Assembly (NCBI RefSeq): GCF_016862075.1
Contig: NZ_BOMG01000110.1
Coordinates: 1-64,000 of the forward strand
DNA from: Actinoplanes couchii
GTDB lineage: Bacteria; Actinomycetota; Actinomycetes; Mycobacteriales; Micromonosporaceae
Reading direction: 5' to 3'
Length of the DNA: 64,000 bases
Shown here: one piece after another, positions 1 through 8,083 of the stretch
Layout of the letters: every line of letters begins with the position of its first letter
Numbering within the stretch: position 1 is the stretch's first letter
The notes under the pieces: model-generated
What the model was told of the DNA's origin: nothing
Databases searched by the model: none
The model's input: only the letters and a program-made list of their open reading frames with translations
Translations under genes and position numbers: made by a program

Positions 1-1
1 C

Positions 2-703
2 CGCACGCTTGTGGTGGGGGCCTCGCCTGCCCGGGCCGACGTGCGGCTTGCCGGGGTCTCGTTGTCCACCCAGACCGTGGTGCTGGACGGGGACGCCGGA
101 TGTGCGAACCGGGTCAAGGTCACGTTCAAGGTTCATGACCCCCGCAACGATGAGGACGAGCTGTTCGGGCTGAGTGCCGACATCACCGGGCCGGACGGGG
201 ACATCGTCGACTTCGTGTTCCCGTCGCAGGCGTCCCGCAGTGGTGACTACGCGTACTACACCGACTGGATCATGCTCTGTGGAAGTCTCGACGATCCGGG
301 CACGTACCGGGTGCACACCGAGCTGAAGTGGTGGGACGAGAACTACGACGACTACGTCGTGGAGCGGGTCGACCGGTTCTCGGTGAAGCGGCCCACCTCG
401 CTGACCTACGACGCGACTCCGGAGCCGGTGAAGAAGAACAGCGCTCTCACCCATCGCGGGGTGCTCAAGGCCGATCCGGTGTCGTACGGACCGAAGAAGG
501 GTGTGAAGGGTGCGGTTCTGAAGTTCTGGTTCAAGGCCGACGGCGCCAAGACCTACGTGTACAAGGGGCAGACCACCACCGGCACCGGCGGCAAGTACAG
601 CAAGAAGATCAAGGCCACCAGGTCCGGTACGTGGAAGGTCGTCTACGCGGGCAGTGGCACCCGGCAGCCGCAGACGAAGTACGACGCCGTCAAGGTGAAG
701 TAG
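2..703 (+). CDS. Secreted beta-sandwich (Ig-like) protein, 5' end outside window
   Basis: The reading frame is open from the first bases and begins with what looks like the end of a signal peptide (LVVGASPARA followed by D), so the true start lies upstream of the window. The mature part has two segments: an N-terminal beta-rich domain of roughly 110 residues with two cysteines, and a C-terminal domain ending in a pattern typical of actinobacterial Ig-like modules (FWFKADG, GTGGKYSKK, SGTWKVVYAG). No catalytic motif is visible. Its last 14 bases overlap the convergent MFS gene. A function cannot be assigned; an adhesion or surface-binding role is only a guess. The gene at 8084 is another small secreted protein of similar build. 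Confidence 0.7.
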   Translation, partial: RTLVVGASPARADVRLAGVSLSTQTVVLDGDAGCANRVKVTFKVHDPRNDEDELFGLSADITGPDGDIVDFVFPSQASRSGDYAYYTDWIMLCGSLDDPGTYRVHTELKWWDENYDDYVVERVDRFSVKRPTSLTYDATPEPVKKNSALTHRGVLKADPVSYGPKKGVKGAVLKFWFKADGAKTYVYKGQTTTGTGGKYSKKIKATRSGTWKVVYAGSGTRQPQTKYDAVKVK

Positions 704-1988
704 TGCGGTCGGCCGCCGTGGCGTTCCACTCGTCGTCGGCGGCCTTCTTCAGGGCCATGCCGTTCTTGCCGTTGTAGGAGACCAGCTTCGGCAGGGCGGC
801 GGCCAGCGCCACGGTGCCGACCACGCAGAGCACACCGCCGGCCCAGATGGCGCCGGTGATGCCGAGGCCGGTGCGGGCCATCGCGCCGGAACGGAGCTGG
901 CCGAGCAGCGGGCCGGTCGTGTAGGACAGCATCTCGATGCCGGCCAGGCGCCCGCGCAGATGGTCGGGGATCGTCTGATTCCAGATGATCATGCGGAACA
1001 GGCCGGAGATCATGTCCGCGGCGCCCGCGAAGGCCAGGCAGAACAGGGTGAGCCAGAGGGTGCCGGACAGGCCCACGCCGATGATGCCGACACCCCACAG
1101 TCCGGCCGCCACCAGGACCATCAGGCCGTGCCGGTGCACCCTCGCGGTCCACCCGGAACCGAGTGTGGCCAGCAGTGAGCCGACCGCGGGCGCGGCGTAG
1201 AGCAGGCCCAGCACCTTCGGGCCGCCCAGATCCTCGGCGAGGAACGGGTAGAGCGCGGCCGGCATGCCGAAGAACATCGCGTTGATGTCGACCAGGTAGG
1301 TGCCGAGCAGTTCGGGGCGGGACCGGGCGTACTTCAGGCCGGTGACCACGCTGTTCAGCGACGGCCGGTCGGCGGCCACCGGCGGCGGGATCGCCTTCAC
1401 CAGGGTCAGGCAGATCAGCGAGACCACGAAGGTGCCGAGGTCGAACAGGTACACCCAGTGCAGGTCGAAGGTGGCCAGCAGAACCCCGGCCAGCGGCATG
1501 CCGAGCAACTGGGCGAACTGCATGCCGACCGACTGGACCGCCATGGTGGCCGGCACCTGTTCCGGTTTCACCAGCCGCGGGATCATCGCCTCCAGGGCGG
1601 GGCGCTGCAGACCGGCGACACCGGCGGTGAGGAACGCGGCGACGTACAACAGCCACAGGTGCGGCTCGTCGGAGAGCGAGTTGACCAGCAGGATCCCGCA
1701 GATCGCGGCGAGCGCCAGCTCACTGCCCCGGACCAGCAGCCGCCTGTCGATGTAGTCGGCGAGCGCGCCGCCGACGAACGACATGATCAGCAGCGGGAGC
1801 AGCTCGCAGACACCGATCAGGCCGACCATCAGCGGGTCGTCGGTCAGCTTCGCCACCTGGTACGGGATGGTGACGTAGCTGATGAACGACCCGAACGCGG
1901 TGACCACGCCGCCGATGAAGACGAGCCGGAAATCCCGGGAGGTGCGTAACGGGGACAGGTCCAGCCCGAATCGACGGTTCTTGATCAC
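690..1988 (-). CDS. MFS transporter, EntS/MFS_3-like exporter
   Basis: The 432-residue protein has about twelve hydrophobic segments. An acidic/basic loop after the second pair of helices (GGALADYIDRRLLV) matches the A motif of the MFS_3 (EntS-like) branch, which mostly exports siderophores, drugs or other small molecules. A second loop (RPALEAMIPRLV) is also typical of this branch. It starts with ATG and ends by overlapping the tail of the upstream-facing secreted protein gene. The Nudix gene upstream runs in the same direction, 25 bases away, so they may be co-transcribed. The substrate cannot be read from sequence. Two further MFS_3-like genes lie at 29268 and 37379. Confidence 0.85.
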   Translation of the reverse strand: MIKNRRFGLDLSPLRTSRDFRLVFIGGVVTAFGSFISYVTIPYQVAKLTDDPLMVGLIGVCELLPLLIMSFVGGALADYIDRRLLVRGSELALAAICGILLVNSLSDEPHLWLLYVAAFLTAGVAGLQRPALEAMIPRLVKPEQVPATMAVQSVGMQFAQLLGMPLAGVLLATFDLHWVYLFDLGTFVVSLICLTLVKAIPPPVAADRPSLNSVVTGLKYARSRPELLGTYLVDINAMFFGMPAALYPFLAEDLGGPKVLGLLYAAPAVGSLLATLGSGWTARVHRHGLMVLVAAGLWGVGIIGVGLSGTLWLTLFCLAFAGAADMISGLFRMIIWNQTIPDHLRGRLAGIEMLSYTTGPLLGQLRSGAMARTGLGITGAIWAGGVLCVVGTVALAAALPKLVSYNGKNGMALKKAADDEWNATAADRTTSP

Positions 1989-2013
1989 GAACCGCCATCC
2001 TGCCAGTTCGCCC

Positions 2014-2499
2014 CTATTTCATCACCAGAATTCCCGTCTCCCGGAACTGCGCGAGGTCGGCGAGGGCCTCGTCGATCACGAACGACTCCTGCGGCAGCGC
2101 GTCCAGTGCGAAGAAACCGGCGTCGACACTCTCGTCGGTCTCGCGCAGCAGCTCGCCCTCCCAGGAGTGCACCACGAAGGTCATCAGGACCTGCTGGTAC
2201 GTGTGCCGATACTCGTTCGTGTACGTGTACGCGGTGTAGAACGCGTACGGCGTCAGGGAGGTGGCCTTGAGCCCGGTCTCCTCCCACAGCTCCCGGACCG
2301 CACACTCCTGCATGCTCTCGCCCAGCTCCATCGCCCCGGCCGGGATCGCCCACCGCCGGTTGTCGGAGCGCTGGATCAGCAGCAGCCGGTTCTGTTCGTC
2401 GAGCACCACCGTGCGGGCCCCGACGAAGAAGATCGTGTCGCCGTCACCGACACTCGCGCGGACCTTCCCCAGATACGACTCCGCCCACGTCAGTGCCAT
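2014..2499 (-). CDS. Nudix hydrolase
   Basis: This is a 161-residue single-domain Nudix protein. The Nudix box lies at about residues 57-79 (GAMELGESMQECAVREL, then WEETG), with the catalytic REXXEE glutamates intact. Such enzymes hydrolyse nucleoside diphosphates linked to another group, for example oxidised dNTPs, ADP-ribose or dinucleoside polyphosphates; the substrate here is unknown. The gene follows Ku on the same strand, separated by 60 bases that hold a 21-bp-period repeat. The position beside Ku/LigD could suggest nucleotide-pool cleansing, but this is only inference from neighbourhood. Confidence 0.85.
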   Translation of the reverse strand: MALTWAESYLGKVRASVGDGDTIFFVGARTVVLDEQNRLLLIQRSDNRRWAIPAGAMELGESMQECAVRELWEETGLKATSLTPYAFYTAYTYTNEYRHTYQQVLMTFVVHSWEGELLRETDESVDAGFFALDALPQESFVIDEALADLAQFRETGILVMK

Positions 2500-2513
2500 C
2501 GCGCCACCCCATA

Positions 2514-2553
2514 TCCCACGCCCATGGGAGAATGTCCCACGCCCATGGGAGAA
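2514..2553. repeat. Two-copy 21-bp-period repeat with small palindromes
   Basis: Two identical 19-base copies (tcccacgcccatgggagaa) begin at 2514 and 2535, with 2 bases between. Each contains the 8-base palindrome cccatggg and a small TCCCA/TGGGA inverted repeat. The block sits between the Ku stop codon and the Nudix start codon. It may be an operator, a weak terminator, or a simple tandem duplication. Confidence 0.75.
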
Positions 2554-2559
2554 GAGTAG

Positions 2560-3444
2560 TCACGCGGACTTCTTCGCGCGTGTGGCCTTCTTCGCAGGCG
2601 CGCCTGTGGCCTTCTTCGCCGGGGCGCGGGCGGCTTTCTTCTTAGGCGGCGCTGACGAGGAACCGCTCCGGGCCTTCTGCGCCCGCTCCACGGACGCCTT
2701 CAACGCGGCCATCAGGTCGATCGCGGCGGGCGCGGCCTCCTCCGGCTCCTCGGCCTGGACCACCTCGCGGCCCTCGACCTTGGCGTCGATGACCTCCTGC
2801 AGCGCGGTCCGGTAGTTGTCGGTGAAGTCGGCCGGCTCGAAACTGCCGGCCATCGAGTCGATCAGGGAGCTGGCCATAGCCAACTCGGCGGGCCGGGTCT
2901 CGATGTCGTCGTCGAGGAACCCGAACTCGGGCGCGCGCACCTCGTCCGGCCAGAGCATGGTATTGAGGACGAGCACGTCGTCGCGGACCCGCAGGGTGGC
3001 GAGCTGCTCCCGCTGCCGGATCGCGATCTTGACGATGGCCACCCGCTCGGCGTCGCGCAGAGCGTCCCGCAACAGCACGTAGGGCTTCGCGGCCTGCCCC
3101 TCGGGTTCCAGATAGTACGACTTGGCGAAGAGAATAGGGTCGATCTGTTCAGATGGAACAAATTCGAGTACGTCAATAGCCCTTGACGTACTGAGCGGAA
3201 GTTCGGCGAAATCCTCATCGGTGAGTATCACCATTTCGCCGCCGCCGATGTCGTACCCCTTGGCGATGTCGTCGTAGCTGACCACCTCGCCGTCGACCGA
3301 GCAGGTGCGCTGGTACTTGATGCGCCCGCCGTCGGTGCGGTGCACCTGGTGGAAGCGGATGTCCTTTTCCTCGGTGGCCGAATAGAGCTTGACGGCGATC
3401 GACACCAGGCCGAACGAGACCGCGCCCTTCCAGATCGCTCGCAT
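2560..3444 (-). CDS. ku: Ku protein for non-homologous end joining
   Basis: The 294-residue protein is a bacterial Ku homodimer subunit, which threads onto broken DNA ends and recruits LigD. The N-terminus (MRAIWKGAVSFGLVSIAVKLYSAT) and the FAKSYYLEP and REQLATLRVRDDVL segments are characteristic of the family core, about residues 1-250. A lysine/alanine-rich tail of about 35 residues follows, of the kind that lets bacterial Ku bind and slide on DNA. It is divergent from the ligase gene at 3508 across a 63-base gap that must contain both promoters. The gene starts at ATG 3444. Identification is firm. Confidence 0.95.
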   Translation of the reverse strand: MRAIWKGAVSFGLVSIAVKLYSATEEKDIRFHQVHRTDGGRIKYQRTCSVDGEVVSYDDIAKGYDIGGGEMVILTDEDFAELPLSTSRAIDVLEFVPSEQIDPILFAKSYYLEPEGQAAKPYVLLRDALRDAERVAIVKIAIRQREQLATLRVRDDVLVLNTMLWPDEVRAPEFGFLDDDIETRPAELAMASSLIDSMAGSFEPADFTDNYRTALQEVIDAKVEGREVVQAEEPEEAAPAAIDLMAALKASVERAQKARSGSSSAPPKKKAARAPAKKATGAPAKKATRAKKSA

Positions 3445-3507
3445 GACCTCAGAATGGCATTACTGAGACGCCTGCGTCAGGTGAACGATTTTGCCTATGG
3501 TGATCGA

Positions 3508-4449
3508 GTGCCGGGATCACCCCTGTCTCCCATGCTCGCGACCGCGGGCGGGTTGCCGGTGGGCCCGGACTGGAGCTTCGAGTTCAAGTGGGACGGGGTC
3601 CGGGCGCTCGCGCTGTTCAGCGGCGGGCCGCCCGACCTGTTCGCCCGGTCCGGCGCGGTGATCACCGCCGCCTACCCGGAGATCGCCGGGCTGCACATGC
3701 CCGAGGGCACGCTGCTGGACGGGGAGATGGTGGTGCTGGACGCCTCGGGGCGGCCGTCGTTCACCGCGCTCGCCGAGCGGATGCACGTCCGGGACAAGCG
3801 GCGGGCCGCCCAGCTGGCCGCGGCGCTGCCGGTCACCTACCTGATCTTCGACCTGCTCTTCCTCGACGGGATCGATTACACCGGGTTACCGTACCTCGCT
3901 CGGCGGGAGCGGCTGGAGGAACTCGAACTGGCCGGTACGCACTGGATGGTGCCGCCGTCGTTCGGGGACGGGGCGGCCACCGAGGCGGCCGCCCGGGAGA
4001 ACCACCTCGAAGGCGTGATGGCCAAACGCTCCGACTCGGTCTACCTGCCCGGACGTCGATCTGCGGACTGGGTGAAGATCAAGTTCGACCGGACCGGGGA
4101 CTACGTGATCGGTGGCTGGCGGCCGGGGGCGCGCAAGCTCGGCGGCCTGCTGGTGGGCGTACCGGAAAAGGGTGGCCTGGCCTTTCGGGGGCGGGTCGGT
4201 GGTGGAATCGGGGCGGTTGCTGAGCGTGACCTTCTCTCGCGGCTGGCGCCGCTCGCCACCCCGGATTCGCCGTTCGCTCCCGGTGCCGTGCCCCGTGAGG
4301 ACGCCCGGGGAGTTCATTGGGTACGCCCGGAGCTGGTCGCCGAGATCCGGTACGGCAATCAGACCCCCGATCTGAGGCTGCGTTTCCCACGCTTCCTGCG
4401 CCTGCGTGACGACAAACCGCCGGAGGAGTGCGCCGACGATGCCTCGTGA
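3508..4449 (+). CDS. ligD: ATP-dependent DNA ligase, LigD ligase domain as a separate protein
   Basis: The protein (about 313 residues) seals DNA nicks using ATP. Motif I carries the adenylated lysine (EFKWDGVR, Lys27), followed by motif III (LLDGEMVVLD), motif IV (EGVMAKR) and motif V (WVKIKF). An OB-fold domain completes it. The GTG at 3508 is chosen because it gives the usual start VPGSPLSPMLA; in-frame GTG 3481 and ATG 3532 are alternatives. The long upstream extension of this frame overlaps Ku and is not coding. In many bacteria this domain is fused to polymerase and phosphoesterase domains; here the polymerase is the next gene, overlapping by 11 bases, and no phosphoesterase domain is present. 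Confidence 0.9.
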   Translation: MPGSPLSPMLATAGGLPVGPDWSFEFKWDGVRALALFSGGPPDLFARSGAVITAAYPEIAGLHMPEGTLLDGEMVVLDASGRPSFTALAERMHVRDKRRAAQLAAALPVTYLIFDLLFLDGIDYTGLPYLARRERLEELELAGTHWMVPPSFGDGAATEAAARENHLEGVMAKRSDSVYLPGRRSADWVKIKFDRTGDYVIGGWRPGARKLGGLLVGVPEKGGLAFRGRVGGGIGAVAERDLLSRLAPLATPDSPFAPGAVPREDARGVHWVRPELVAEIRYGNQTPDLRLRFPRFLRLRDDKPPEECADDAS

Positions 4450-5344
4450 CCGGATCCCGGTGACCATCGAGGGCCGCGACGTCGAGCTCTCCAACCTGGA
4501 CAAGCTGATGTACCCGGCGGCCGGCTTCACCAAGGGCGAGGTGATCGACTACTACACCCGGATCGCCCCGGTGATGCTGCCGCACCTCACCGGGCGTCCG
4601 GTGACCCGGATCCGCTATCCGAACGGGGTCGGCGAGCCGCACTTCTTCGAGAAGAACAAACCCGGAGGAACCCCCGCCTGGGTACGCCTGGAGATGCTGC
4701 CCGTGCCCGGGTCCACGAAGAGCCGGGAGGCCATCGACTTCGTGGTCGTCGACGAGCTGGCCACCCTGGTCTGGCTGGCCAACCTGGCGGCGATCGAGCT
4801 GCACACCCCGCAGTGGCGGATCGGCGCCGACCCGGACCTGCTGGTCGTCGACTTGGACCCGGGCGCGCCGGCCGGCCTGAAGGAGTGCTGCGCGGTGGCG
4901 GTCCTGATGCGCGACCGGCTGGCCGCCGACGGGATCACCGCGTTCCCGAAGACCTCCGGCCGCAAGGGCATGCAGCTGTGCTGCCCGATCTCCGGCACCC
5001 AGTCGTCGGCGGTGGTCGCGGAGTACGCCCACCGGGTCGCCGACGAACTGGCCACGATGGTGCCCGCCTCGATCACCGCGAAGATGGCCAAGCAGATCCG
5101 CCCCGGCAAGGTCTTCATCGACTGGAGCCAGAACGCGGCGGCCAAGACGACGGTCACCCCGTACTCGCTGCGGGCCGGCGATTCCCCGACCGCCTCCACC
5201 CCGCTGACCTGGGACGAGGTTCTGAAAATGGCCACCGGCCGGCAGCCGGCGAGACAGTTCGCCCCGGCCGCCGTCCTGGACCGGGTCGAACGGCACGGTG
5301 ATCTGCTCGCCGCCCTGCTGGAGCCCGGCCCGCCCCTCCCGTAG
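4439..5344 (+). CDS. ligD: LigD polymerase domain (primase-like) as a separate protein
   Basis: This 301-residue protein is the polymerase/primase module of LigD, which fills gaps and adds ribonucleotides at breaks during end joining. The metal-binding acidic pair is visible in LLVVDLDPG (Asp138, Asp140), with the flanking IELHTPQW and SGRKGMQL segments typical of the family. The start ATG at 4439 has a strong GGAGGAG ten bases upstream and lies inside the end of the ligase gene, so translation is probably coupled. Ku, ligase and polymerase thus form one repair locus on opposite strands. The protein is full length for the domain. Confidence 0.92.
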   Translation: MPRDRIPVTIEGRDVELSNLDKLMYPAAGFTKGEVIDYYTRIAPVMLPHLTGRPVTRIRYPNGVGEPHFFEKNKPGGTPAWVRLEMLPVPGSTKSREAIDFVVVDELATLVWLANLAAIELHTPQWRIGADPDLLVVDLDPGAPAGLKECCAVAVLMRDRLAADGITAFPKTSGRKGMQLCCPISGTQSSAVVAEYAHRVADELATMVPASITAKMAKQIRPGKVFIDWSQNAAAKTTVTPYSLRAGDSPTASTPLTWDEVLKMATGRQPARQFAPAAVLDRVERHGDLLAALLEPGPPLP

Positions 5345-5373
5345 TTGTTCCGTCCACACCCCATGTGTATAAC
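5345..5373 (+). promoter_or_regulatory. Predicted sigma-70-type promoter of the trpBA-gntR operon
   Basis: A TTGTTC (-35, 5345-5350) is followed after 17 bases by TATAAC (-10, 5368-5373). These are good matches to the housekeeping consensus at ideal spacing. Transcription would start inside the palindrome at 5372-5400. Confidence 0.6.
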
Positions 5374-5400
5374 TGTTATAGAACTCAGTTCTAGAACAGT
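5372..5400. promoter_or_regulatory. 29-bp near-perfect palindrome, candidate GntR operator
   Basis: The 29-base block is symmetrical except for one base pair besides the centre. It contains two 10-base sites, GTTATAGAAC (5375-5384) and GTTCTAGAAC (5388-5397); the second is itself perfectly palindromic. It overlaps the end of the -10 box and the expected start point, and lies just before the ribosome binding site of trpB. HutC-type GntR regulators such as DasR bind palindromes with a similar TCTAGA core, and such a regulator is encoded by the third gene of this operon, so autoregulation is a reasonable inference. Confidence 0.65.
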
Positions 5401-5409
5401 GGGGGTGTC

Positions 5410-6549
5410 ATGCGTGAGCCTCAGAACGGGCGGTTCGGTGACTACGGGGGCCGGTTCGTGCCCGAGTCGCTGATCCCGGCCTGCGCGGCGGTCGAGAGTG
5501 CGTTTCGGGAGGCGTGGGGCGACCCGGAGTTCCGGTCTGAGCTAAAAAGACTCCTCGCCGTGTACGCCGGGCGGCCCACCGCGCTCACCCCGGCGCTGCG
5601 GCTCTCCGCCGAGCTCGGGGTGACCGTGCTGCTCAAGCGGGAGGATTTGGCGCACACCGGCTCCCACAAGATCAACAACGTGCTGGGGCAGGCGCTGCTC
5701 GCCAAGCGGATGGGTAAGACCCGGCTGCTCGCCGAGACCGGCGCCGGCCAGCACGGCGTCGCCACCGCCACCGCCGCCGCCCTGCTCGGGCTGGACGCCA
5801 CCGTCTTCATGGGCGAGGTCGACATCGAGCGGCAGGCCCTCAACGTCTTCCGGATGCGGATGCTCGGCGCCGAGGTCGTCCCGGTCACCGGCGGCACCCG
5901 CACCCTCAAGGACGCCACCAGCGAGGCCATGCGGCAGTGGGTGACCTGCGTCGACCATGCCCACTACTGCCTGGGCTCGGTGATGGGCCCGCACCCGTAC
6001 CCGTGGATGGTCCGGGAATTTCAGCGGGTCATCGGGGACGAGGCCCGGGAGCAGTGCGCCGGCACCCCCGACTACGTGGTCGCCTGTGTCGGCGGCGGCT
6101 CGAACGCGGCCGGGACCTTCGCCGGGTTCGCCGACACCGGGGCGACGCTGGTCGGGGTCGAGGCGGAGGGTGGCGCGGCGATCGCGTTCGGGCGGGCCGG
6201 GGTGCTGCACGGGTTCCGGTCGTACCTGCTGCAGGACGAGTTCGGGCAGGTCAGCGAGGCGCACTCGATCGCGCCCGGGCTCGACTACCCGGGGATCGGG
6301 CCGGAACACGCACACCTCAACGACATCGGCCGGGCCCGGTACACGGTGGTCTCCGACGACGAGGTCGTCCCGGCGGTGCACCGGCTGGCCCGTACCGAAG
6401 GAATCCTCTGCGCTCTGGAATCCGCACACGCGATCGCCTGGGTGATCCGGGCGGCCGGGACCGGGGAACTGCCGGCCGGCTCGACCGTGCTGGTGACGGT
6501 CTCCGGGCGCGGCGACAAGGACATGGCGACTCTGATGGGAGCAGCGTGA
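5410..6549 (+). CDS. trpB: Tryptophan synthase beta chain
   Basis: The 379-residue PLP enzyme joins indole and serine to make tryptophan. Lys87 in GSHKINN is the Schiff-base lysine, Glu109 in LAETGAGQHG is the catalytic acid, and GGGSNA binds the PLP phosphate. The sequence belongs to the TrpB1 type that works in a complex with TrpA, which is encoded next with overlapping ends. No trpC, trpD or trpE is nearby, so this may be a second, separately regulated copy rather than the main biosynthetic set. The ATG at 5410 follows a GGGGGTG ribosome binding site. The promoter region carries a large palindrome. Confidence 0.93.
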   Translation: MREPQNGRFGDYGGRFVPESLIPACAAVESAFREAWGDPEFRSELKRLLAVYAGRPTALTPALRLSAELGVTVLLKREDLAHTGSHKINNVLGQALLAKRMGKTRLLAETGAGQHGVATATAAALLGLDATVFMGEVDIERQALNVFRMRMLGAEVVPVTGGTRTLKDATSEAMRQWVTCVDHAHYCLGSVMGPHPYPWMVREFQRVIGDEAREQCAGTPDYVVACVGGGSNAAGTFAGFADTGATLVGVEAEGGAAIAFGRAGVLHGFRSYLLQDEFGQVSEAHSIAPGLDYPGIGPEHAHLNDIGRARYTVVSDDEVVPAVHRLARTEGILCALESAHAIAWVIRAAGTGELPAGSTVLVTVSGRGDKDMATLMGAA

Positions 6550-6569
6550 CTCTCTCGGTGGGGGACAAC

Positions 6570-7376
6570 GTGAACGTCGAGGAACACCTGCGCCGGCGCC
6601 GGGACGAGGGGCGGCCGCTGCTGGTGCCCTATCTGACCGGCGGGATCAGCGCGGACTGGACCCGGTACCTGACCGAGTACGCCCGGGCCGGCGCCGACGC
6701 GATCGAGATCGGACTGCCGTTCTCCGACCCGATCCTGGACGGGCCGGTGATCCAGGAGGCCTCCGACCGTGCGTTACGGCGGGGTGTCACGGTCCGTGAC
6801 CTGCTCGCCGAGGTGGCCGCGGTCGACGTGGGGGTGCCGCTGATCGCGATGACCTACTACAACCTGGTCGCGCAGAGCCCGGACTTCTGCCGGGGCCTGG
6901 CCGCGGCCGGGATCACCGGGCTGATCGTGCCGGACCTGCCGGTCGACGAGGCGGCGCCCCTGGTGGCGGCGGCGGAGGCGGCGGGTGTCGCGTTGACACT
7001 GCTGGCGGCGCCGTCCACGCCCGCGGACCGGCTCGCCGAGATCGCCCGGGTGTCCCGCGGCTTCGTCTACACGGTGTCGGTGATGGGCACCACCGGGACG
7101 GAGTTCGCCGAGTCCGGCGGGCGGATCGCGGCGTCGGTGCGGGCACTCACCGACCGGCCGGTGCTGCTCGCCTTCGGCATCTCCACCACCGGGCACGCGG
7201 TCACCGCCGCCGGGCACGCCGACGGGGTGGTGATCGGGGCCGCGCTGATGCGCCGGATCCTGGACGGCGGGACACCGGAACAGCTCGGGGACGTCCTGGC
7301 GTCGTTCCGGCGGGCGCTGGACGATAGCGTGATGACCCGTGAGCAGGGTTCCCGCGTACCGGCAGATCGCTCTTGA
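6570..7376 (+). CDS. trpA: Tryptophan synthase alpha chain
   Basis: The 268-residue TIM-barrel protein cleaves indole-3-glycerol phosphate to indole, which is channelled to TrpB. The catalytic pair is present: Glu46 in EIGLPFSDP and Asp57 in LDGPVIQEA. The phosphate-binding loops (AFGISTTGH, VIGAALM) are intact. The GTG at 6570 matches the usual N-terminal length and has GGGGG upstream; an in-frame GTG at 6546 that overlaps the trpB stop is an alternative giving eight more residues. The 3' end overlaps the GntR gene by 38 bases, so the three genes form a tight operon. Confidence 0.9.
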   Translation: MNVEEHLRRRRDEGRPLLVPYLTGGISADWTRYLTEYARAGADAIEIGLPFSDPILDGPVIQEASDRALRRGVTVRDLLAEVAAVDVGVPLIAMTYYNLVAQSPDFCRGLAAAGITGLIVPDLPVDEAAPLVAAAEAAGVALTLLAAPSTPADRLAEIARVSRGFVYTVSVMGTTGTEFAESGGRIAASVRALTDRPVLLAFGISTTGHAVTAAGHADGVVIGAALMRRILDGGTPEQLGDVLASFRRALDDSVMTREQGSRVPADRS

Positions 7377-8061
7377 TCTGACCGACAAGATCCGCACGGG
7401 CGTGTTCCGGCCCGGCGAGGCGCTGCCGGCCCAGCGGGATCTCAGCGCGCAGTACGGCGTGACGCTGATGACCCTGCGCCAGGCGCTGTCGTCGTTGCGC
7501 GACGACGGGCTGATCGTGCAGCAGGCCGGCCGGGGCACGTTCGTCGCGCCGGTCCAGGCCACCTATCGCGTCGACACGTTGCGCAGTTTTGTCGAGGATC
7601 TGCGCGAGCAGGGCCAGGACGTGACGACCGAGGTGGTGTCGGTGGCCGCCGAGAACGGTCTGCGGCTGGAGCGGGTGCGGTACCTCGGTGACCAGCCGGT
7701 GATCCACCAGATCTCGTGGGTGCCGGAACCACACGGCTCCCGGGTGAGCGACGAGGACTTCCGGCGGATGTCGCTCTACGTGGCGCTGGCCGAGACCGGC
7801 GTGACGATCGTGCGGGCCTCGGAGCGGATCGTTCCGGGGCTGCTCGACCCGGTGAGTGCCGCCCGGCTGAGGCGCCCGGCGGGCAGTGCGGTCTTCGTGA
7901 GTGAGCGGACCACCTACGCCATGGACGACGAGCCGGTGGTCACCGACCGTGCGGTGATCCTCGGCGACCTGATGGAGATCCGTGCCGAACGGGCGGCGAC
8001 CCGGGTATCCGTGCAGTGGGGGACGGTACGGGATCGTCCGAACGAAGGATCCGCGGAATGA
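7339..8061 (+). CDS. GntR-family (HutC/UTRA type) transcriptional regulator
   Basis: The 240-residue protein has an N-terminal winged helix (YRQIALDLTDKIRTGVFRPG, then LPAQRDLSAQYGVTLMTLRQALS) over residues 5-70 and a C-terminal UTRA ligand-binding domain over about 85-235. Members of this subfamily usually repress genes until a small ligand, often a sugar phosphate or metabolite, binds. It overlaps trpA, so it almost certainly shares the operon transcript and likely controls it through the palindrome at 5372-5400. An indole- or tryptophan-related effector is possible but nothing in the sequence proves it. Confidence 0.85.
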   Translation: MSRVPAYRQIALDLTDKIRTGVFRPGEALPAQRDLSAQYGVTLMTLRQALSSLRDDGLIVQQAGRGTFVAPVQATYRVDTLRSFVEDLREQGQDVTTEVVSVAAENGLRLERVRYLGDQPVIHQISWVPEPHGSRVSDEDFRRMSLYVALAETGVTIVRASERIVPGLLDPVSAARLRRPAGSAVFVSERTTYAMDDEPVVTDRAVILGDLMEIRAERAATRVSVQWGTVRDRPNEGSAE

Positions 8062-8083
8062 TCATGGCCGTTAGCGTGTCCAC

